The notes under the pieces were generated by a model. That model saw only the letters and a list, made by a program, of their open reading frames with translations, searched no databases and had not been told where the DNA came from. The position numbers were made by a program, and so were the translations under genes. A stretch of 64,000 nucleotides of DNA, taken from assembly GCF_000021745.1 (NCBI RefSeq), contig NC_011666.1:2242501-2306500 (forward strand), given 5' to 3'. This document shows, one piece after another, positions 26,877 through 34,406 of the stretch. This DNA is from Methylocella silvestris BL2 (lineage in GTDB: Bacteria > Pseudomonadota > Alphaproteobacteria > Rhizobiales > Beijerinckiaceae). Numbering within the stretch: the first letter of the stretch is position 1; each line of letters starts with the position of its first letter.

Positions 26877-27029
26877 GCCTCGAACACGATGCTCGTTATG
26901 AGCCGAAAGCCTGTGCGCCTGACAAATGAGCCCAGAAGCCGTAGTATTACTGCTTCTAGCCTAGATGTTAGCGTCCGACACGCGGCTCTCAAACAATATT
27001 GTGATGCACATACTGCGACATCACCTAAG

Positions 27030-27857
27030 TTACTCGCCTTTAAGTTGTCCTGGCAAATCTACGGAAATAATCTGACCAGAAATAACATCTTTAATTTCAA
27101 GTTTATATCTTAATCTATTATTCGAAGATTCAAATACCAGTTGATCTACAACTTTCTGGTATTGTTTATCTTCAAAAAATATCTGAATTATAAAAGGTAG
27201 GCTGCCATAACGAGTTTGCTGAGGCGCAAGTGTGAGAGGCGAAAGTAGCAATCGCTCAGATTCATCTACTCCGAGTCTATTTTTTAGAATTTGCGACCCG
27301 AGGTCGTTTTTCCCCAATTTTCTCCGGAATAGATCCTCCCCGCTGCCGTCAAATTCCCACGTGGACCCCGGTAGTGAATCATCAGTGATTACAAGTTTCA
27401 AACGGACGGTTACCGACTTAGTAAGCGACGTATTCGAAATAAATACTCCAGGTACATCGAATAGAGCGCTGTCTTTGGTCGGATCTGGATCCAATCCAGA
27501 ATATCGTGCCCAATTAGGAGTAGAAATAACAGATGTTTTTATTAATTGTATAGTCGGCTTCTCTTTAACTGCCTCTATAGCTTGATTATTGAAATTGTTA
27601 ATAATTCCCATTTGCCCGCCTGTCTGTCCGGATGAATTAAAAGTGGGCGATGTGGACGGAGAAGCATTTGCATCTTGTATTTTCTCTGACGATGGATTCC
27701 ACAGGTATATTAGAATACCTATCCAGATTATTGAACCAGCGACGCTTATCAAGAGTTTGACCAGAGGAGTCTGACTAGGCAAAGCGAGAAAAATTTTGAA
27801 AATTTCCACTGTCTTGTCTTTCTTGGGGCTGCTTACACCCGACGCAGCCGCGGCCAA
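27030..27857 (-). CDS. Hypothetical single-span membrane protein
   Basis: A 275-aa protein starting at TTG 27857 (alternative starts are not obvious). Residues ~1-31 are hydrophilic, ~32-53 form one transmembrane segment (LISVAGSIIWIGILIYLW), then a Ser/Thr/Asn-rich linker (~58-95) leads to a beta-rich C-terminal domain (SVTVRLKLVITDD, YGSLPFIIQIFFED). No known domain is recognised. The topology suggests a short cytoplasmic N terminus and an extracytoplasmic domain. It is on the opposite strand to the integrase and the resolvase. Confidence 0.6.
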   Translation of the reverse strand: MAAAASGVSSPKKDKTVEIFKIFLALPSQTPLVKLLISVAGSIIWIGILIYLWNPSSEKIQDANASPSTSPTFNSSGQTGGQMGIINNFNNQAIEAVKEKPTIQLIKTSVISTPNWARYSGLDPDPTKDSALFDVPGVFISNTSLTKSVTVRLKLVITDDSLPGSTWEFDGSGEDLFRRKLGKNDLGSQILKNRLGVDESERLLLSPLTLAPQQTRYGSLPFIIQIFFEDKQYQKVVDQLVFESSNNRLRYKLEIKDVISGQIISVDLPGQLKGE

Positions 27858-28187
27858 ACGACATCGGTTTCGACTTTGCAGGCTCTCTTTGAAACTGGCG
27901 AAGCTCTTTTTACAGTCCGCCAGCGGGAGTTGCGTGGAGCAACCCTTAGCAACGCCGAGGATAATTAATTGAGCCTAACAAAGCTAAAGCGCAACCAAGA
28001 TGTGTCGTGGGCGATCCGGAAATTCAAAGTCGGTACGGAGCGCAGGAGATCGAGAACTAATCAATAGGCCTTGCCCCAGCGATAGCATCGCCTGGGATCA
28101 AAGGATCGATCACACGCATATATATTGACTTGCGATAGCACCCCGATCACAATGTTCTTGGTCCTAATGATAGGAAAAGGATTTTGA
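27858..28187. other. Region upstream of the resolvase with a gene fragment
   Basis: 330 bp without an intact gene. A plus-strand stretch at 27861-27968 reads coding-like and ends in TAA (…LQALFETGEALFTVRQRE…), possibly the 3' remnant of an unidentified gene. Downstream, TTGACT near 28128 and repeats of CGATAGCA/CGATCAC before the resolvase could be its promoter and res site. The GC content here is higher than on the rest of the island, suggesting a separate acquisition. Confidence 0.4.
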
Positions 28188-28799
28188 ATGATCGTTGGCT
28201 ACGCGAGAACGAGCACAATCGAGCAACAGGCGGGTTTAGAAGCCCAGGTACGGGACTTGAAGGCTGCGGGCGCTGAACGCTTGTTTCAGGAACAGACAAG
28301 CTCTGTGGGACCTCGCAAGGAGTTGGAAGATGCGTTGGGATTTCTTAGAGAAGGCGATGTCCTGATTGTCACCAAGCTCGATCGCTTGGCTCGGTCCGTG
28401 GCCAATCTCGGGGATATCGTGGGGAAGCTCGAAAACAAGGGCGTATCGCTGCGAATCATCGGGTTGGGATTGGACACGTCGACCCCTACTGGCAAGCTCA
28501 TGCTGAATCTCTTGGGCTCAATTGCTCAATTCGAGCGAGAGATCATGCTTGAGCGGCAAAGGGAGGGTATCGCGAAAGCCAAGACTGCTGGAAAATACCT
28601 CGGTCGAAAGCCAACAGCTAAAGCCAAGACGGCGGAAGTTGTCCGGTTAGACGCACAAGGTCACACCAGAGAAGCGATAGCCAGTCAGCTCGGGATAGGC
28701 GTGGCCAGCGTCTACCGGATCCTACAGGCCGTGCGTTTGCCCAAGCACGAAAAGATCCAAACAAAAGCCTTAGCAGCAGTAGGATTGGATGCGGGATGA
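28188..28799 (+). CDS. Small serine recombinase (resolvase/invertase family)
   Basis: A 203-aa Tn3-resolvase/Hin-type recombinase. The catalytic N-terminal domain shows YARTSTIEQQ (Ser nucleophile region), VTKLDRLARSVANL and STPTGKLMLNLLGSIAQFER. After the linker helix, the C-terminal HTH is VRLDAQGHTREAIASQLGIGVASVYRIL. AAAGGA lies eight bases before the ATG. Its base composition is closer to the host core than the surrounding island, so it may be a nested insertion. No transposase partner or clear invertible segment is seen next to it. Confidence 0.92.
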   Translation: MIVGYARTSTIEQQAGLEAQVRDLKAAGAERLFQEQTSSVGPRKELEDALGFLREGDVLIVTKLDRLARSVANLGDIVGKLENKGVSLRIIGLGLDTSTPTGKLMLNLLGSIAQFEREIMLERQREGIAKAKTAGKYLGRKPTAKAKTAEVVRLDAQGHTREAIASQLGIGVASVYRILQAVRLPKHEKIQTKALAAVGLDAG

Positions 28800-29109
28800 G
28801 TGAAGAAGCGGGCACTTCACATGGGACCAGACGATAATGAACGAGCTTCTCCGGGCGAATCGATGCCTGTGGAAGCGAAGACCAATGGGAACTCGCCTTC
28901 CAGTTTGTGCGAACACAGTCATCGCGCGCCTTCTGGGTGCGGCCTGTAGGGACGCGTCTCGTACACCAGCACCCGATGCACGCCAATGCGCGAGTATATC
29001 AAATATAGGGGCATCGTTATTTAGATTTTAATGGTGGGTCAGATAAATATCTACCGCGTCGGTCGGTCCTCGAAAACCCGTCGGTTTGCGCACGCAGAAT
29101 TTAAAATCT
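28800..29109. other. Intergenic region after the resolvase
   Basis: 310 bp between the resolvase and the convergent lipoprotein gene. A 42-codon open frame begins at ATG 28820 but has no recognisable product. I see no inverted terminal repeat that would define a transposon border here. Confidence 0.35.
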
Positions 29110-30207
29110 TTATTCGTTTGAGAGCATTATGCATCCGGTATCTGTTCCAAACATCACACGCGTTTGGTCTGCGGAGATGCTGCGGACCGCCCCGCCCCAT
29201 TCATTCTGAAGACCTCCATCATCAAAATTAAGAAGCGGCGCAGACTTTCGATCGGAAAACTTGAGATCGATAGAACGCCCGTTGATATTGACCGCTCCAA
29301 TAACATGTATAGGCATATAAAGAGAGACCCCCTTTTCTTTTACATCTTGAACTGGAAGCTCTGCGGAAAGGTAGCAGTCGCCCTCCCCCGAGTTTTCTAT
29401 TTGACCATTATTGATAAATGTGTCGCCGCGATTGCATCCATCACCGTCAACATGAAAAATATTCATAACATCGGATTTTTTTATTACCCCATCATGTTGT
29501 ATAACTACATGATTTCGAAGGGCATCAAATTCTCCCAAAAGAGTTTGTGCCTCGCCACTCGAAGGTGGTTGAAGACAATCACCAGACGCAAAATCATCTA
29601 CGCAAGCGATGCGACAATTTGGCGCCCCGGCCAAGAAAGCAATTCTTCGTATGATACTAGGTGAGGCGTCTGCCCGTAATGTTTTAGGTCCCAGCGGTGC
29701 ATGCGTCGGCAACATTTCGTTTTGAACGTTTTTGGGATAGGAAATAAGCGCATTCAACGCCCTATTGTCACGGGAATTAAGCAACGAAACGCCCTCACAG
29801 GCGCCGCCTTGGATGTACTCAGCGCGACCAGGCCAATAGCGCCCTTCTACAATGGTCCCAGCGCAATTATGGCATGGATCGTCGACCGCAGCTAACGACG
29901 CAAGTACATTTTGCTTAGACGCCGGGCACGAATTTCCCCAGCCGGTAACGTCGCACTGCGAACCGTCGTTACAGAAATATCGCCGGACGACATAGTAAGT
30001 CCCGCCGACCGGAGGCTGAGAGCTCGTTGGCTTCGACACCTGCATGCAGCCACAATCAGCGGAACCGTGAACCCACCCCGGACCGCAATCATTATGACAC
30101 AGCCCAAGTATCCCGCAACCGCTAAGCAAGCTAGCGATTGCCGCGCAGACGCCAGCCTCTAAAAGCATCAATGAGCGCTGTCTCCCGGTTTTACTCACGG
30201 AGCTCAC
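29110..30207 (-). CDS. Cys-rich lipoprotein of unknown function
   Basis: A 365-aa protein with a lipoprotein signal peptide: hydrophobic LMLLEAGVCAAIASLLSGC with lipobox LSGC near residue 31. The following region is Cys-rich (LCHNDCGPGW, GCMQVS, RYFCNDGSQCDVTGWGNSCP, DDPCHNCAGTIVEGRYWPG). The C-terminal half looks beta-rich and lacks a known domain. It overlaps the upstream LysM-like gene by four bases (30204-30207), so the two are co-translated and probably act together at the envelope. The gene is island-like in composition. Confidence 0.7.
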   Translation of the reverse strand: MSSVSKTGRQRSLMLLEAGVCAAIASLLSGCGILGLCHNDCGPGWVHGSADCGCMQVSKPTSSQPPVGGTYYVVRRYFCNDGSQCDVTGWGNSCPASKQNVLASLAAVDDPCHNCAGTIVEGRYWPGRAEYIQGGACEGVSLLNSRDNRALNALISYPKNVQNEMLPTHAPLGPKTLRADASPSIIRRIAFLAGAPNCRIACVDDFASGDCLQPPSSGEAQTLLGEFDALRNHVVIQHDGVIKKSDVMNIFHVDGDGCNRGDTFINNGQIENSGEGDCYLSAELPVQDVKEKGVSLYMPIHVIGAVNINGRSIDLKFSDRKSAPLLNFDDGGLQNEWGGAVRSISADQTRVMFGTDTGCIMLSNE

Positions 30208-31529
30208 TGGCTAACTCCAAACAACTGCGCTGGGTAAATTCGATCCGGCTTATCGATAAATTTGCGGTTTTGCTTGTAAATTTCGGCTTGGCTTGCGCTC
30301 TCAGCAAAACTCCGTGATATTCCCCAAAGCGAATCTCCATTTTTTACGAGATAATCACTACTTTTCCAAAGCTTATACATCGCAGGAATCACTATTTTCT
30401 GTCCAACTTGCAGGTCGTTTTTTTGTGCAAATGCAATGTCATTCTGTTTCAGCAGCGCCACGAAATAAGTCCCGTCTCCGTACGCAGATTTCGCGGCGGA
30501 CCATAAATTGTCGTGCGTGTTTAGTATCTTCTCGACATCGCCGACATTTGTGCTTCGAAAGTAGGCTCCTAGTTGAGCGAAATAGGGTCTGGCAAATTTG
30601 CAAAACGTATCGTGCTTTATTTTTATCGTGTCGTACGTCACCAGTAGCGCAGGATAATTACGCTCGGGAGACGTTCCAGCACTCGAAACAACGAAGCGGG
30701 TTTCAGTAGGATTTAGAACAAAGCCTTCGACGATTTTTTTAATTCCACCGTTTGGTAAGCGCTGCGCAATTCGTTTGTGGGAAGGTGCCATGATACCTTG
30801 CGGAGAAATACTTCCAAGAGCTGAGGTAATCTCTCCAAGTTTCCCTCTATAAAAGTCAAGTATAAACTTGCTTCCAATATTTAACGTGGAAATCCCAACG
30901 ATGTTTATTATAAGATTTCGAAACGGATTACTTAGATATCCTCGATCATCAAATTGTGGATGAGGAGTTATTGAGATAGTCTGTCCGTCCGCCTCAATTG
31001 CCGCAACTATCGGCACGTCGAGCGTGAACGTAGTCTTATCTATGTCTGTAATTATTCGCTGCTGACAATGATAAAATTTGAAACCCTTCGAGCATATCCA
31101 GTCAAAAACTGCACATGCCCGTATCGTGACATTAATGTCAACATGCGCAAACAAGCTGCCATCCGGACGAGGATATAGATCGAAAGGAGGAACATGTAGG
31201 CTCGCATTGCATGTTTCATTTGCCATTATTTCAGCAACTATTTTGCTTTTAATCCACGAAACGGGTTCTGAAATCTCGTTCAGTATAAGTTCTCGCGGGG
31301 TTACCTTCTCGTCAAACTTGAACTCGTACCGGATTTGCCGAGTTGGCACGTTTCCAATCGGCGCTACGTATGTATTGAAAGTCGGATCAAGCTTAGTTAA
31401 ATCGGGGCTATCTATTAACTCGGGACTCAAGCAGTTATCAGATGCTGGATAAGCACTGGCTGAACTTAATAGAAACCCAACAACAAATAAAAAACGTAAA
31501 CGCTCTCTACTTCCTTTTGAAGCTTTCAT
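30204..31529 (-). CDS. Secreted protein with C-terminal LysM-like repeats
   Basis: A 441-aa exported protein. The signal peptide is FLFVVGFLLSSASAYPA (cleavage near residue 30). A long unrecognised central region is followed by two LysM-like repeats: one around LNTHDNLWSAAKSAYGDG...LQVGQKIVIP and a second at YLVKNGDSLWGISRSFAESA to the end. LysM repeats bind peptidoglycan glycans. The frame is open to 31559, but ATG 31529 avoids overlap with the preceding gene and has CTAGGTG upstream. Together with the lipoproteins on both sides it suggests a wall-associated complex. Confidence 0.72.
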   Translation of the reverse strand: MKASKGSRERLRFLFVVGFLLSSASAYPASDNCLSPELIDSPDLTKLDPTFNTYVAPIGNVPTRQIRYEFKFDEKVTPRELILNEISEPVSWIKSKIVAEIMANETCNASLHVPPFDLYPRPDGSLFAHVDINVTIRACAVFDWICSKGFKFYHCQQRIITDIDKTTFTLDVPIVAAIEADGQTISITPHPQFDDRGYLSNPFRNLIINIVGISTLNIGSKFILDFYRGKLGEITSALGSISPQGIMAPSHKRIAQRLPNGGIKKIVEGFVLNPTETRFVVSSAGTSPERNYPALLVTYDTIKIKHDTFCKFARPYFAQLGAYFRSTNVGDVEKILNTHDNLWSAAKSAYGDGTYFVALLKQNDIAFAQKNDLQVGQKIVIPAMYKLWKSSDYLVKNGDSLWGISRSFAESASQAEIYKQNRKFIDKPDRIYPAQLFGVSQ

Positions 31530-31536
31530 TGAGCAC

Positions 31537-32132
31537 CTAGTCAGGCTCGATTTGACCAAAAAGTGATTTTAGTTCATTCGATTTGCCACTCAACTTTTGC
31601 GTATTCGCATCAATGATCGGGATAGCTCCACGCAGAAATTGCTCGGCCTCCAATATTTGATTGGCAATGACCGTGCTTGGCGGATCGACCGTCGCGTGAC
31701 TAACTAAGCTGGTTCGCGCGTCGGCCAGTGAATTCAACGCCCTTTCGATCGCTGGCGGATCACTCTGTTTTAGCAATACTTGGTAAGCGCTGTTCGTAAG
31801 ATCGGCCCAATCTTCCAAGGCGATATTGCCGCCAAAATTCCGAAGTATAACCGCTATCCCATCGACCTTGGCGGCATCGCGCTGGTTCGCGAGCCTAAAC
31901 GGACAGAGAAGACTTTGCACCTGTTTCCTGAGGTCGGTCTCAGTGCCTGGGTTCGTAAAATATTCGGCATAGACGCCGTCCAAGCCGTCGAACTGGATGC
32001 GTTCGTGCACCTTGATAAGCAGAGCTAGACTTTTGGTATCGATGTTGCTGGGGCATGAACTAAGAGCCTCCGAACATCCGCAAACGATCGCAAAAAAAAA
32101 ATGCGATTTCCACGTCCCATCGGAAATACCAT
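31537..32132 (-). CDS. Probable lipoprotein, signal peptide interrupted by a homopolymer frameshift
   Basis: As sequenced, the longest frame starts at GTG 32010 and gives 157 aa (MHERIQFDGLDGVYAEYF onward). The same frame stays open upstream and encodes a lipobox-like end (AIVCGCSEALSSC). The matching start of the signal peptide (MGRGNRIFFF) lies in another frame, before a run of ten T on the coding strand (32092-32101). One more T would join them into a ~197-aa lipoprotein. The body is helical with Asp/Leu-rich segments and no known domain. It ends 7 bp before the LysM-like gene. A real frameshift, phase variation or sequencing error are all possible. Confidence 0.55.
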
Positions 32133-32609
32133 GGATGCTAGGGTTATTAAGTGTCGATAAAATTTAACTCGATGAAGGTCCAATAGCAATCCATTTTCGG
32201 TGGTGCGTGCGCTTTTTGTCTGCCTGGTCGATGCATGAGGCTTCATGGCGTTAGGACCACCATCGAGCTGACGAACTGAGAGAATATATTTCTAGCAGGC
32301 TGTTGAAAAAGGCTCTGGCCAGGGAAAGGCGGTGTTGATTCAGTCTCCCGGGTGGCTTTGGGGACTGAGCCATGCGGGGCGCAGACGAGCGGTCAGGATC
32401 GCTTTTCGCCTACGCCCATCTTGAAGCTCGGGAACAAGGGCATCATCCATCTAAACATGCAACATTTCCGCTTATTAATTGGGGTTACTAACATCCTCAT
32501 TTCTGCCCCGGAAGTTGAGGAAATCAAACTCCAATTCTTCTATGGGGCGCGACATATCACATGAGGCCTCCCCTTTAGCTAAAGATCACAGCCGTCACTT
32601 CGCATCGCG
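32133..32609. other. Intergenic region containing IS debris
   Basis: Between the lipoprotein gene start and the HTH-module gene. Apart from the IS fragment at 32298-32431, I see only short frames without support. It separates the lipoprotein/LysM operon from the HTH module on the same strand. Confidence 0.4.
32298..32431 (+). mobile_element. IS5-like insertion sequence left-end fragment
   Basis: The sequence GGCTGTTGAAAAA at 32298-32310 resembles a terminal inverted repeat of IS5/IS1182-type elements. It is followed at 32372 by ATG and codons for MRGADERSGSLFAYAHLEAR, similar to the N terminus of such transposases. Homology appears to stop after about 20 codons and no right end is seen, so this is a truncated remnant. 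The family name is from memory of the motif and needs a database search. Confidence 0.5.
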
Positions 32610-32828
32610 TCATGTCATGTTTTTGAAGTGTCCTTGACAAGCTTTCTCCAGCACCATCGATAAATCTTGAAAACGACCCATAGGATAATAAGCTGGATCA
32701 GAAAGAAAGCTGGGAAAATTAACCAACCTAACTGCATTGTTAGATTCCTCTTTAATTAGGAACCAGGCACCGCTCATTCGATCTCCTTTGTTAGCGCGAA
32801 GAACTGTAGGTATGCAGCTCTCATTCAT
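32610..32828 (-). CDS. Small hypothetical protein downstream of the HTH gene
   Basis: A 72-aa protein of unknown family. The central stretch NAVRLVNFPSFLSDPAYYPMGRF is hydrophobic-aromatic but not a membrane span. Its start overlaps the stop of the 217-aa gene by four bases (ATGA), so the two form a unit. The arrangement recalls a regulator with a small partner, but there is no toxin or antitoxin motif I can name. Confidence 0.5.
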   Translation of the reverse strand: MNESCIPTVLRANKGDRMSGAWFLIKEESNNAVRLVNFPSFLSDPAYYPMGRFQDLSMVLEKACQGHFKNMT

Positions 32829-33478
32829 CGACGGAGCTTATCGGTACGGATTGACAAGGTAGCTTCGCCTAAACGAAACACCCCTGATAAAATTGCGATT
32901 GCCCTCCCTTCGAGGTCGAAGCGGACCGCTCTGTGCGGCTCGTAGTTAACAACCAACCCGATAGGGCGACCAAAGCACGGGAGCACGCAAGACGGGTTCG
33001 GAAATTCAGCTAGCTTCAGACGAACGCCGTTCAGTCCTTGCTGAACGAAGCTTGCCGGGCCCGAGGCCAGATCAAAATCCACCCGCAAAATGCGATTAAT
33101 CCCAATGAATACGGCAGCAAAAATCGGCTCCGGTATGCTCCGTTCGGTCGCGATTATCGCATGCGGTCTGAAGGCGGCACGCCACGCACTTTCCCGTCGT
33201 GCGGTTTCTTTGCTCCTCGCTTCCTCGATGATTTTTGCCGTTTCAATTACGGCTTCGGCTAATTTCTCTTTTGGGATCTCAAGGGCGAACGGAAGCGCCT
33301 CGATAATGGCTTTCGCCTGCGCAGAGGTTAGATCCCCTCGACAAACCTCATCTATTCGGTCGATCCCTTTGGATAGATTTTCGTAGCCGCATCGTCTCGA
33401 CAGTTCGGTTCGACTGATGCCAAGTTCCCTGACGCCGTTTTGGATAAAAAGATTGATCGGCAGCCACTGGCAGGTCAT
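32825..33478 (-). CDS. Hypothetical protein with N-terminal HTH-like domain
   Basis: A 217-aa protein. Residues ~14-45 (GVRELGISRTELSRRCGY, then ENLSKGIDRIDEVCRGDL) resemble a helix-turn-helix-like domain seen in widespread proteobacterial hypothetical proteins with an R-x-C-G-Y-x-N-x-x-K-G pattern. A helical segment (IPKEKLAEAVIETAKIIEEA) and a beta-rich C-terminal half follow. It is coupled to the 72-aa gene by an ATGA overlap. DNA binding is inferred; no enzymatic motif is visible. Confidence 0.55.
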   Translation of the reverse strand: MTCQWLPINLFIQNGVRELGISRTELSRRCGYENLSKGIDRIDEVCRGDLTSAQAKAIIEALPFALEIPKEKLAEAVIETAKIIEEARSKETARRESAWRAAFRPHAIIATERSIPEPIFAAVFIGINRILRVDFDLASGPASFVQQGLNGVRLKLAEFPNPSCVLPCFGRPIGLVVNYEPHRAVRFDLEGRAIAILSGVFRLGEATLSIRTDKLRR

Positions 33479-33758
33479 TTAGTCACCCTTCTCTGCGCCT
33501 CTACCTTAGGCAGGCAATGCTCCAAATCGCGACCGTTCCACGCATGCCGTCGCTTCCAAGTGCATTCTCAAAGACGGCTCGAAATTGTTTCGCGTCACGC
33601 GCCTTACGTTGCGAAAAAGCCCGCAAAACCATGCTGCCATGTCAATTCCAATTTCGATGGACCAACGGTGAAATGCGAATCGATCATCTCATTACCCTAC
33701 AAGATACCCCAGCATTTATTGCAAAGTATTGTATTTTATTTAACTTATTGATAAGTTT

Positions 33759-34406
33759 GTGAAACTCGTGATCTTCGACATTGACGGGACCCTGGTCGAC
33801 AGTCAGGCGTTCATTCTCGAGGCGCAGCGGCGCGCCTTCGCGGCGCACGCGATGGCAGCGCCAAGCCGCGAGGCGTCGCTCGCGATCGTCGGCCTGTCGC
33901 TGCATGAGGCGTTCAGCGTGCTTGCCGGGCCGGACGGCCCCATCGAAAGCCTGTCCGAGGCCTATCGGGCGGCATGGGCCGAAATTCGCGCCAATCCGGA
34001 TTACGAAGAGCCATTTTATCCCGGCGCGCGCGAGGCGGTCGCGACGCTTGCCGAAAACGCCGGGGTGACGCTCGGCGTCGCCACGGGCAAGGCGCGCCGC
34101 GGCGTCGACCACCTTTTCGCGCGGACGGGATGGGCCGATGTCTTTCGCACCGTTCAGACCTCCGACGATCATCCCTCCAAACCCGCGCCGAACATGATCC
34201 TTGCCGCCCTCGCCGAAATCGGGGCGGGTCCGGCCACAACCCTGATGATTGGCGACACCAGCTTCGACATGGAGATGGCGCGCGCGGCCGGCGTGCGGCC
34301 GATCGGCGTCGCCTGGGGCTACCATGACCGCGCCGCGCTCGAAGCCGCCGGCGCCGAGCGCATTGTTGCGGATTTCGCCGAATTGCTGCATTTCATCGGT
34401 CCATGA
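33759..34406 (+). CDS. HAD-superfamily hydrolase (phosphoglycolate-phosphatase-like)
   Basis: A 215-aa cytoplasmic HAD phosphatase. Motif I FDIDGTLVDS, motif II in VATGKARRG, the Lys in DDHPSKPAPNM and motif IV IGDTSFDMEMA are all present, with a C1 cap between. It starts at GTG 33759. The first codons and everything before them come from the island, since the original TTG start is stranded at 23969. No clear ribosome binding site precedes the new start. It overlaps the ATP12 gene by four bases, a conserved pairing in Rhizobiales. The natural substrate is unknown. Confidence 0.88.
   Translation: MKLVIFDIDGTLVDSQAFILEAQRRAFAAHAMAAPSREASLAIVGLSLHEAFSVLAGPDGPIESLSEAYRAAWAEIRANPDYEEPFYPGAREAVATLAENAGVTLGVATGKARRGVDHLFARTGWADVFRTVQTSDDHPSKPAPNMILAALAEIGAGPATTLMIGDTSFDMEMARAAGVRPIGVAWGYHDRAALEAAGAERIVADFAELLHFIGP
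33761..33811. repeat. Right attachment-site direct repeat (attR)
   Basis: Matches 23971-24021 at 47 of 51 positions. The four differences change Ile to Val in codon 4 (ATC/GTG, two of them) and make silent changes in a Gly and a Ser codon. The repeat therefore preserves the reading frame of the HAD gene. Upstream of it the sequence is AT-rich island DNA; downstream it is GC-rich host DNA. Confidence 0.75.

Noticed and set aside
28188-28799. Invertible promoter or segment controlled by the small serine recombinase
   Set aside because: I could not find a matching pair of inverted repeats on both sides of the gene; a shorter or more diverged pair cannot be excluded by eye.
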